A stretch of DNA of 64,000 nt from Porticoccaceae bacterium (GTDB taxonomy: Bacteria; Pseudomonadota; Gammaproteobacteria; Pseudomonadales; Porticoccaceae), in assembly GCA_021773435.1 (NCBI GenBank), contig JAJFKC010000010.1, positions 1-64,000 of the forward strand. The letters are read 5' to 3'. The position numbers and the translations under genes are program-made. Below, in pieces: positions 29,231-37,351 of this stretch (position 1 is the first letter of the stretch; each line of letters begins with the position of its first letter). The notes beneath the pieces are model-generated. The model was given only the letters and a program-made list of their open reading frames with translations. It ran no database searches and had not been told where the DNA came from.

Positions 29231-30289
29231 ATGAGTGTAAGTTCGCTAATTAGCACTAGTGATATCAAATGGTCAAATCTCCTTAAAAAAATAGACCATA
29301 ATTTCTATCAAACCTCATTTTATACAGAGATAGAAGCAAAATTAAATAATTGCATACCAAAAGGAATATACTTTGAAGCTGATGATCTCCAGGTAATCGT
29401 TCCAGTGATGCTTAATTCGTTAGAAGTGGATTGGAAAAAATACAAATTTGATGCTAAATGTCCTTATGGCTACCCTGGAATTATATCAAATAGAGAAATT
29501 AATAAAAATGAATACGAAAAATTTATATTTTCGTTACAAAATTTGATGAAGGATCAGGGCATCTTAACCTTGCTGTCCCATTTGCAACCATTTAATAATG
29601 AATATTTAGAAAAATATGTTTCTCCCGGCCGCTTAGATGTTGCTTTGCTTAGACATGGCCCTATTGTAAACGTGCCGCTTGGCAATAGCATTGAGAACAT
29701 TAGGAGTATGTTTTCAACAAATCATCGACGAAATATTCGAAAACTAATAAAGCTTGGTTATTACGTAAAGTTTAATGAGTGGGGGAAATGGCAGGATTTT
29801 AAAAACCTATACGAATCAACTATGTCGAGACTATCCGCGACGGACTATTATTATTTTAGTGACGAATACTGGGACTATTTACATTTGGTTTTTCAGAAGA
29901 AAGGGATGCTTTGCCTTGTTTATGATAATGACGATAAGATTTCATCTGGCGGTCTCTTTACGGTGGGCAATAATGCCTCTTTTTATCATCTCGGCGGAAC
30001 ACATTCTGCGGATTTAAAGTTTGCTCCATCAAAATTAATGTTTTTTGAAATAATAGAGCACCTTCAAAATATGAATTGTAAAAATCTGATACTCGGTGGA
30101 GGTTTGGGGCTCAAGAAAGACAACCTGTTTAAATTCAAGGCTGGGTTTTCTGATGTTAAATTAACCTTTATGTCACTTGCTTTAGCTGCCGACAAACAAG
30201 ATTACATAGATTATTCTCACCACACAAAGGGTGAGCTGAAAGGTAATCCTGGGCTTATTAAATCATTTTTCCCCTATTACCGATTGTAG
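29231..30289 (+). CDS. FemAB-like/GNAT-fold acyltransferase
   Basis: 352 aa; FSTNHRRNIRKLIKLGYYV, GGLFTVGNNASFYHLGGTHSADLKFAPSKLMFFEIIEHLQ, LGGGLGLKKDNLFKFKAGFS; strongly AT-rich. Confidence 0.75.
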   Translation: MSVSSLISTSDIKWSNLLKKIDHNFYQTSFYTEIEAKLNNCIPKGIYFEADDLQVIVPVMLNSLEVDWKKYKFDAKCPYGYPGIISNREINKNEYEKFIFSLQNLMKDQGILTLLSHLQPFNNEYLEKYVSPGRLDVALLRHGPIVNVPLGNSIENIRSMFSTNHRRNIRKLIKLGYYVKFNEWGKWQDFKNLYESTMSRLSATDYYYFSDEYWDYLHLVFQKKGMLCLVYDNDDKISSGGLFTVGNNASFYHLGGTHSADLKFAPSKLMFFEIIEHLQNMNCKNLILGGGLGLKKDNLFKFKAGFSDVKLTFMSLALAADKQDYIDYSHHTKGELKGNPGLIKSFFPYYRL

Positions 30290-30398
30290 AATCGTATCAT
30301 CTCGATAGACGCCTTTCAGTTATATATAATTTTTATATATAACTTTGCCTTAAAGCGCAATCGCCGCATCATGAACTGTCCTGAGTTTGGCAGAGGGT

Positions 30399-30563
30399 CT
30401 ATTTCTTGAGAGGATAGACCAATGAACTGAGCCTGCAGATATTCCCCGGAGTTTCGCGAGTGCGCTGTGAGTATGTTGTTTGATCAGCAAGGTAGACCAG
30501 TGATACCACCACCGCTCCCGCACCGAGAATCTCATCTATTGCACCAATTGCATCCCAGTTCAT
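30399..30563 (-). pseudogene. Truncated MNWDAIGAI...-type small membrane protein fragment
   Basis: ORF MNWDAIGAIDEILGAGAVVVSLVYLADQTTYSQRTRETPGNICRLSSLVYPLKK*; N-terminus resembles a common family beginning MNWDAIGAxGEIxGAxAVxxTLxYLAxQ, then loses similarity and stops. Confidence 0.55.
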
Positions 30564-30642
30564 TGATGTTTTTCCTTTAGTCTTTCCCCCAAGTGTTTAT
30601 TAGAACGGTCTTCTAATTCCACCGGGATAATAGCCGCGCAAA

Positions 30643-31536
30643 CTAATCATCCAGCTTTAGCACCTTGTTCATAGTATCTTCATAGACTCGCATAATGGCG
30701 GTCGCGTCATCCTGCTCATAACCCAGACCTTTGGCCATGCGCATAAGATTATGAACGGTTGGGCTTAGCATTAATGGCACGCCCAATTCGTCGGCTAACT
30801 CCAGAGCCAGGTGCATATCCTTGTAGGCAAGATCGATGGCAAAGCTGGCGGTCCAGTCGCCGGACTTGGCATTTTTGGCCACAGCTCGAAAAGTCATACT
30901 GTTGCCGCTGCTATTTCTTATTACCTGGTTTAATACTTCCAGATCGATGCCGGCGGAGACCCCTAGCATTAGCCCCTCAGCGCTGGCGGCCATATTACAA
31001 AAGGCGATCAGGTTGTTGGAGATTTTGGCGACACAACCGTTACCAATATTGCCGCAATACACCACGTTTTCACCATAGGATTCAAAGAGGGGTGTGAGTT
31101 TATCGAAGGTGATTTTATCGCCGCCGACCATAATGGCGATTTTGCCTTTTTCGGCCAGCACCACACCGCCACTGACCGGTGCATCGAGCATGGTGACACC
31201 TTGTTTATCGAGGTGAGCCGCCAATTTGCGAATTAAAATGGGCGAGTTGGTGCTGAGGTCACAATAGATCGAACCCGGCTTGATGCCTTCAGCAATGCCA
31301 TCTTTACCCAGCACCACCTGTTCTACATTTCTTGGGTGGGGCAGGGAGGTCATGATCACATCCACTTCTGCGGCGATGGCCTTAGGCGACGTACCCGCCT
31401 TTGCGCCCAGCTCGGTACAGCGTGCAACGGCCTCCTTATCCAGGTCTAAAACAATCACTTCGTGACCACTATTTTTAATGATATTGCGACACATGGGACC
31501 GCCCATGTTGCCGACCCCTATAAATCCAATTTTCAT
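30643..31536 (-). CDS. 3-hydroxyisobutyrate dehydrogenase family NAD(P)-dependent oxidoreductase
   Basis: IGFIGVGNMGGPMCRNI, LDAPVSGGVVLAEKGKIAIMVGG, KISNNLIAFCNMAASAEGLML. Confidence 0.92.
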   Translation of the reverse strand: MKIGFIGVGNMGGPMCRNIIKNSGHEVIVLDLDKEAVARCTELGAKAGTSPKAIAAEVDVIMTSLPHPRNVEQVVLGKDGIAEGIKPGSIYCDLSTNSPILIRKLAAHLDKQGVTMLDAPVSGGVVLAEKGKIAIMVGGDKITFDKLTPLFESYGENVVYCGNIGNGCVAKISNNLIAFCNMAASAEGLMLGVSAGIDLEVLNQVIRNSSGNSMTFRAVAKNAKSGDWTASFAIDLAYKDMHLALELADELGVPLMLSPTVHNLMRMAKGLGYEQDDATAIMRVYEDTMNKVLKLDD

Positions 31537-31592
31537 AGTTTGTTCTCGATTTTCGTTTTTAAGCTTGTTGAAATTTGCCGTCCGTTCCCGGA

Positions 31593-32816
31593 CTAATCAG
31601 GAACGGGTTCAGACCCCAGTACCCCGTCGCTTTTCAGTTTGGCTATTTCTTCTGGAGACATAGACAGGTATTCGGAGAGTACTTCCGCGTTCTGCTCGCC
31701 GAGGTAAGGCGCTATTAGAGGCAGGTGGCCGGGAAATTCCGAAAACTTTAAGGGCATGCCCGGCACCTGGAATTCACCGAGACTGCGATCAGTAATAGTT
31801 CGCACGGTTTCTCGCTGAATTAGATGTGGATGTGCCATGGCCTCTTCAACTTCAAGAATAGGCGCCACGGGAATGCGATGGTCTTCGAGGATTTTTTGTA
31901 CGGCGTCATCGCTTTCCTGCTCAGCCATCCAGGCTTCAATTATTTTAGCCAGTTCAAAGCGGTTTTCAATCCGAGTATCGGTTTCCTTAAAGCGTGGATC
32001 CTCCATTAACTCTGGTTTGCCAATTGCATTACAGAAGGGCTCCCATTGATGGGTGAGGGCGATAATAAAGAAATAGCGTTCCCTGCCTTTGAACATGCCG
32101 CCAGGGGCGATGACATTGTGGTGGGTGCCCAGTCTCCTGGGTAGTGATTTACCCTTGCTTGCGCTGTAGTCCTGGACGTTGACTTCGTGGTGGTGGAAAT
32201 AAGTATCCAGCAGAGCGATATCGAGATATTGTCCGTTGCCGGTGCGTTCACGGTGAAACAATGCGTAGCCGATGGCGGTTGCCGCGTGGACACCGGTAGA
32301 GACATCGCCAATGGCAAGGCCCACTAATGACGGCGGGCCATCGGATGGGCCAATCATCGCGGTAACTCCGGAATAGGCCTGGGCGATATAGTCATAGCCA
32401 GGTAAATGTGAGAGCGGCCCAGTTTGGCCGAAAGTGGATATCGAGCACATGATCATTTTTGGATTAAGTTTTTTTACTTCTTCCCAACTGAATCCCAGGC
32501 GGCCGATGACCCCGGCGGAATAATTTTCGATAAGCACATCAAACTGAGGAATCATTTTTCGAATAATGTCTTTGCCCTGTTCCGATTTCATATCGATGGC
32601 AACCGATTTTTTACCCCGGTTTTGTTGTACGTAATAAGCGCTACGACCATCCGGTGCCTTGTAGGGAAAATAACGGGAGTTATCGCCAACGGTTGGTTCT
32701 TCAATTTTGACGATCTCCGCACCCATCTCGGCCATTAGGCGCGTAGCCGCAGGTCCAGCGAGAAATTGAGTGAAATCGAGAACTTTGATGCCATCGAGCA
32801 TATGTTTGGGATTCAT
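31593..32816 (-). CDS. CoA-transferase family III (CaiB/BaiF)
   Basis: LDGIKVLDFTQFLAGPAATRLMAEMGAEIVKIE; NRGKKSVAIDMK; AIGDVSTGVHAA catalytic Asp motif. Confidence 0.93.
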   Translation of the reverse strand: MNPKHMLDGIKVLDFTQFLAGPAATRLMAEMGAEIVKIEEPTVGDNSRYFPYKAPDGRSAYYVQQNRGKKSVAIDMKSEQGKDIIRKMIPQFDVLIENYSAGVIGRLGFSWEEVKKLNPKMIMCSISTFGQTGPLSHLPGYDYIAQAYSGVTAMIGPSDGPPSLVGLAIGDVSTGVHAATAIGYALFHRERTGNGQYLDIALLDTYFHHHEVNVQDYSASKGKSLPRRLGTHHNVIAPGGMFKGRERYFFIIALTHQWEPFCNAIGKPELMEDPRFKETDTRIENRFELAKIIEAWMAEQESDDAVQKILEDHRIPVAPILEVEEAMAHPHLIQRETVRTITDRSLGEFQVPGMPLKFSEFPGHLPLIAPYLGEQNAEVLSEYLSMSPEEIAKLKSDGVLGSEPVPD

Positions 32817-32921
32817 TTGCCGTACTCCTGTGCTTTCTTATAAGTGATATGTGCGTCTAATAAAGCATACGCATACAGACCGATGCAATGTTTTGCTGTT
32901 CGTTTGTCGTTTTGGTCCCGA

Positions 32922-33956
32922 CTATTTGAGCATGCGAGCAGGTGTCGGCTGTGAGTGACCAGCAATGGCATGGGGTCGATAAGGTGTCTCCATAGTGGCA
33001 ATTTCTTCACCACTGAGTTTGATATCCACGGTGGCAAAGATTTCCTGAAGATGATGGATTTTGGTCGCGCCGATTATTGGTGCGGTAACCCCTGGCGCCT
33101 GTAATACCCAGGCGCAAGCAGCTTGCGTGGGAGTAATGTCATGATTCCTGGCGACTTGTTGGGCCGCTTCGGCAATCTTGTAATCGTTATCTTTAAAATA
33201 CATGGTGCGGGCCATATGGTCAGTTTGAGCGCGCTTGGTCGGGCCTTCACCTTTTTCGGCGCTACGGTTGCCATCGAGGAAACCGCGGGCTAGTGGGCTC
33301 CAGGGAATAAGGCCAATGCCCCGGTCGATACACAGCGGGATCATTTCCCGTTCCTCTTCGCGATAGATCAGGTTGTAGTGGTTTTGCATGGATACGAAGC
33401 GCTGCCAGCCGAATTCTTTCGCCGTGTACAGGGCCTGAGAAAACTGCCAGGCGGCCATACTGCTAGCACCGAGGTAACGCACCTTGCCAGAACGCACCAA
33501 CGTATCGAGGGCATCCAGAGTTTCTTCTATGGGGGTGCGGAAATCCCAGCGATGAATTTGGTAAAGGTCGATATAGTCGGTGTTTAAACGACGCAGGGAG
33601 TTTTCGCAAGCCTCGATAATGTGTTTGCGGCTTAAGCCCTGGCGATTATGGTTGGTCGCTCCCGAAGCCCCCGATTCATAACTCATTGGGCCCTGTACCT
33701 TGGTCGCGATAACGATATCATCGCGGGCAGCCATCTCGCCTAGCCAATGCCCGGTGATTTCTTCGCTGCTACCATTGGAGTAGACATCGGCAGTGTCGAA
33801 AAAGGTCACCCCAGATTCCAGCGCAATGGCGAAATGTTCTCGGGCCGCAGTGGTATCCAACGTCCATTCCCGCCAGTCGCCCTCGCCGTAACTCATGCAA
33901 CCGAGACAGATACGCGACACGGTTAGGCCGGTATTGCCAAGCTTGGTGTATTCCAT
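32922..33956 (-). CDS. Aldo/keto reductase
   Basis: MEYTKLGNTGLTVSRICLGCMSYG, FFDTADVYSNGSSEE, YIDLYQIHRWD, IPWSPLARGFL. Confidence 0.94.
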   Translation of the reverse strand: MEYTKLGNTGLTVSRICLGCMSYGEGDWREWTLDTTAAREHFAIALESGVTFFDTADVYSNGSSEEITGHWLGEMAARDDIVIATKVQGPMSYESGASGATNHNRQGLSRKHIIEACENSLRRLNTDYIDLYQIHRWDFRTPIEETLDALDTLVRSGKVRYLGASSMAAWQFSQALYTAKEFGWQRFVSMQNHYNLIYREEEREMIPLCIDRGIGLIPWSPLARGFLDGNRSAEKGEGPTKRAQTDHMARTMYFKDNDYKIAEAAQQVARNHDITPTQAACAWVLQAPGVTAPIIGATKIHHLQEIFATVDIKLSGEEIATMETPYRPHAIAGHSQPTPARMLK

Positions 33957-34074
33957 AGTTTTCTCCTTAATTAGCTTTACCCTTAAATTTGCGATGTTGG
34001 CTAGTCCGTGCTATTTACTATAGACATTTTTCGCAAACACGTGGAATCAATATCAGTTAATCGAGGAGTAGACC

Positions 34075-34521
34075 ATGGCATCAGTAATGATCAAGCGAGA
34101 TATTAAAGCACCAGCCCGTGAGGCCTGGAAACTGTTGTCCGACTTTGCCGGCATCGGCAATATTATGAAAGGCATGGGCCCGGATGATATCTCCATGGAA
34201 GGCGAAGGCCTATTGGCGATCAGGACTATCAAAACACCCACCGGCACCGTGCAGGAACGCTGCGAGGCTCTCGACGAAGAAAATATGATGATGAGTTATT
34301 CTATTCTGGGTGAAGCGCCGCTACCGATTACCCATTACCTGTCGACGTTTCGGGTTTTTGAAACCGGCCCGGATAGCTGTCGTGTTGAGTGGGGCAGTAG
34401 TTTTCAGCCCGACGGCACGGTGCCACTACCAGAGGTGGTCCCCATGATCGAAGGCATCTATAAAAGCGGCATTATCGGCACCCAAAAAAGATTGGGGGTA
34501 TTCGAAAAAAATGCCGGTTAG
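34075..34521 (+). CDS. SRPBCC family protein
   Basis: 148 aa; IKRDIKAPAREAWKLLSDFAGIGNIM; GEGLLAIRTIKTPTGTVQERCEALDEE. Confidence 0.85.
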   Translation: MASVMIKRDIKAPAREAWKLLSDFAGIGNIMKGMGPDDISMEGEGLLAIRTIKTPTGTVQERCEALDEENMMMSYSILGEAPLPITHYLSTFRVFETGPDSCRVEWGSSFQPDGTVPLPEVVPMIEGIYKSGIIGTQKRLGVFEKNAG

Positions 34522-35188
34522 AATCAGATTCTTCTCGGCGCTAAGGGGGGTTTTGGTTATACCCCTGTTTATTTTAGTGCCATTAGGCTTTACCGAAGGT
34601 GTGCCCTGGCAAGCCCCTGAAGCTGAAGCGGCAAAGACCAATCCTATTCGCTATGATGTTGAATCTGTCAGTCACGGCAAAATGCTGTTTTCGAAACACT
34701 GCCAGGGCTGCCACGGTTATTGGGGCGAAGGCGACGGCATTGTTGGACTCACGCTGAATAACAGGCCGGCGAACCTGTTACGTATAGCGGGCAAAAAAAC
34801 GTCCGGTGAATTTGCATGGAAAATTGCTGAGGGGAGAGATGTAATGCCTTCATTTCGCGACACCTTGAGCAAGGGAGATATTTGGCATGTCGTCAACTTC
34901 ATTGAATCACTTGAAAATGAACTGGGTTCTGAAGGGCAGTCAGCTGTTGTTCGACACTGCGCGATGTGCCATGAACTGGCTGGAAAGGCTTTTTATGACG
35001 AGTGGCCGGATTTGCGTGACATGAGCCAGCAAGATATAGAAAACAAACTGTATGCCCATCGCAGTCAGGTAATTGCAGACAGCACGATGTCGAAAGTAAC
35101 ATTTAATTTAACGGACGATGAAATAAAAGAAGCGGCTCGATATTATTCATCTTTAAAGCAAGATGCACCGCTTATCGAAGAACAGTAG
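34511..35188 (+). CDS. Di-heme cytochrome c
   Basis: Two CxxCH motifs (CQGCH, CAMCH), N-terminal signal sequence; start overlaps end of SRPBCC ORF. Confidence 0.88.
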   Translation: MPVRIRFFSALRGVLVIPLFILVPLGFTEGVPWQAPEAEAAKTNPIRYDVESVSHGKMLFSKHCQGCHGYWGEGDGIVGLTLNNRPANLLRIAGKKTSGEFAWKIAEGRDVMPSFRDTLSKGDIWHVVNFIESLENELGSEGQSAVVRHCAMCHELAGKAFYDEWPDLRDMSQQDIENKLYAHRSQVIADSTMSKVTFNLTDDEIKEAARYYSSLKQDAPLIEEQ

Positions 35189-35245
35189 AGTTAGCAGACA
35201 GAAAGGCTCCTTACGAAATTTTCCTTGTCGAGTTTTATTACGTTA

Positions 35246-35863
35246 CTATTTTTTCAGGCCAGGTAGTGCTCTTATGTGGCCAAGATGCTCGCCACCCCAG
35301 AAGAGTTCATCGCCCACTAAAAAACTGGGCACACCAAAAACGCCGTTGGTCTCCGCCTCATGCTGAATTTTCAGCAGGTCAGCCCGACCCTGGCCATTGA
35401 AATAGTCTAAAAACCCACTGGCATCTATCTCGAAGCGTTCAAGGGTGGCGGCTATTTCGGTAGGATCTTCAATATTTAACTGGCGTTGCCAAAACTGCTC
35501 GTAGACGAAATTGTGATAATTCTTGAAGTCTCCATTTCGTTTGGCGTACAAAAAACCGATATGAGCGATGGAGCTATCAAATATTTTTTGAGGGCCACGG
35601 ATGGTCAGGCCGCGACGGTTGGCTTCACGACGACAATCCATATAGGAATACCTGACCCGACGCCACTGATGATCGTTGCGCATGTTTAGTGAGTCCTGGC
35701 CGGAATCGTCTAGTTCTACAGCACCTAAAAAGCTGGGGATGTCCAGAGTGTATGGTAGCCATTCGACTGATTGATCAGTGTCAGCATGCAAACAAAAAGT
35801 TTGTTTCTGGGCAAGATAGGCGTAAGGACTTTTGTAATCGAAATAATGGATGATTGTAGTCAT
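35246..35863 (-). CDS. 2-hydroxychromene-2-carboxylate isomerase-like (DsbA-fold) protein
   Basis: IIHYFDYKSPYAYLA; NGVFGVPSFLVGDELFWGGEHL. Confidence 0.88.
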   Translation of the reverse strand: MTTIIHYFDYKSPYAYLAQKQTFCLHADTDQSVEWLPYTLDIPSFLGAVELDDSGQDSLNMRNDHQWRRVRYSYMDCRREANRRGLTIRGPQKIFDSSIAHIGFLYAKRNGDFKNYHNFVYEQFWQRQLNIEDPTEIAATLERFEIDASGFLDYFNGQGRADLLKIQHEAETNGVFGVPSFLVGDELFWGGEHLGHIRALPGLKK

Positions 35864-36218
35864 AAACGAAACCGGTTGGTTAGGGCTTTGTTAGATTGAG
35901 CACTTAAATGCCGGTGATTACCTGTTATTAAAACTGATATAAAAAACGCTCAACCGATGTTCCAGGCTGATTTTGTATTCTATATAGAGTGTAAGAGCTA
36001 AATAATACAAATATCCAATAATATTTTTCGACGCTTTAAAAGCTATTTTTGGTAAACTCCGCGCTGGTTTTAAGCTCTTAAAGCCAGCCAGTATCACAGT
36101 GTAAGGGTTTAGCACAATGTCCGAGGCAGACATTCAGGGCGCTTATTATGCCGCCACTGATGATGGATTGTTTCAAAACATCAGCAGATTTATATTTGTT
36201 TTATTTTAAAGGTATTTA

Positions 36219-37349
36219 ATGGCTAATTTCTTCATTAATCGTTTGCCCAATTTAAAATTCGGCGCTTTGCCAATCTCAAGCATCGCTATATTGATTCTGC
36301 TTAGCCTGGGTGTTGCCTGGCAGTTGGCCATGGCGGCAAGTGGGGCAGAGAGTTCAACGGAAAGTCTGGCAGAAGGAAAACTCTCTGGCAATCTGGTCGA
36401 GCATAACCAATTAACCGTCAAACGACAGGCCGTTGCCGATTTGAAATCACTATTTGCTATGGTGCAAACCGTTGATGTGACCACTGCGAGGGCGCGGATC
36501 GGCGGTACTCTTGTGGAGCTGTTAGTCGATGAAGGCGATACGGTCGAGGCCGGGCAAAAATTAGCTCGGGTTCGAGACCCGAAACAGCGTCTCCAGATTG
36601 CTGCGACCGAATCTAAATTGCGCTCTCTCCAGGCGCAACTAAAGCTTGCGCGAACTACCTTAAAAAGAGTCTCAAAACTCTACGCCTCGGGCAAAATTAG
36701 TGAGGCTAAGCAGGATGAGGCGCAAACTCGGGTCGATGTGGTGTCGGCAGATATCGCTGCCCTTAAATCCGACCAGGCAGTGATTCGGCAAGCTCAGATT
36801 GAAGGTGATGTATTGGCGCCCGCTACCGGTAGAGTGCTCAATGTTGGTGTGACCCAGGGCGCAGTGGTTTTGCCTGGCGAGCCCATTGCTCAAATAGCGG
36901 CTGAAAGTTATATCTTGAGGTTAACTCTGCCCGAGCGCCACGCACGCTTTATCAAGGAGGGCGACACGATTCTGGTTGGCGATAGAGGCATGCTGGATGT
37001 GGAGTTTGAAGCGACCAATAGTCGCCGCCGCGATGGCCTGATTACCCAGGTTTACCCTGAACTGGACAATGGTCGTGTGGTAGCGGATGTCTCGGTCGCC
37101 GGGCTGGGTGATTTTTTTGTCGGCGAGCGTATTCGGGTTTGGGTGGCCACCGGGCAACGTCAGGCCTTTGTTATTCCCATGGAATATCTGCATCGCCGCT
37201 ATGGTCTGAGCTATGTGCGGCTGGTGAACGGTATAGAGATAGTGGTGCAACCGGGTATCCCCGTTGAGGGGGCTATCGAAATATTATCCGGTTTGAGGGA
37301 AGGTGATGTTCTGATCCGTCAGTCCACCGAAATTGGGACAGAGGGCTAA
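36219..37349 (+). CDS. RND efflux periplasmic adaptor (MFP) subunit
   Basis: GGTLVELLVDEGDTVEAGQKLARV; VLAPATGRVLNVGVTQGAVVLPGEPIAQIA; coiled-coil hairpin region. Confidence 0.9.
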   Translation: MANFFINRLPNLKFGALPISSIAILILLSLGVAWQLAMAASGAESSTESLAEGKLSGNLVEHNQLTVKRQAVADLKSLFAMVQTVDVTTARARIGGTLVELLVDEGDTVEAGQKLARVRDPKQRLQIAATESKLRSLQAQLKLARTTLKRVSKLYASGKISEAKQDEAQTRVDVVSADIAALKSDQAVIRQAQIEGDVLAPATGRVLNVGVTQGAVVLPGEPIAQIAAESYILRLTLPERHARFIKEGDTILVGDRGMLDVEFEATNSRRRDGLITQVYPELDNGRVVADVSVAGLGDFFVGERIRVWVATGQRQAFVIPMEYLHRRYGLSYVRLVNGIEIVVQPGIPVEGAIEILSGLREGDVLIRQSTEIGTEG

Positions 37350-37351
37350 CT

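Noticed and set aside
30318-30344. AGTTATATATA-ATTTT-TATATATAACT hairpin after the FemAB-like gene, considered as terminator
   Set aside because: 11-bp perfect but almost entirely A/T stem with no clear U-tract; too weak to call.
36118-36210. Small ORF MSEADIQGAYYAATDDGLFQNISRFIFVLF*
   Set aside because: Only 30 codons, no family recognised; could be a leader peptide for the RND genes but not supportable from sequence alone.
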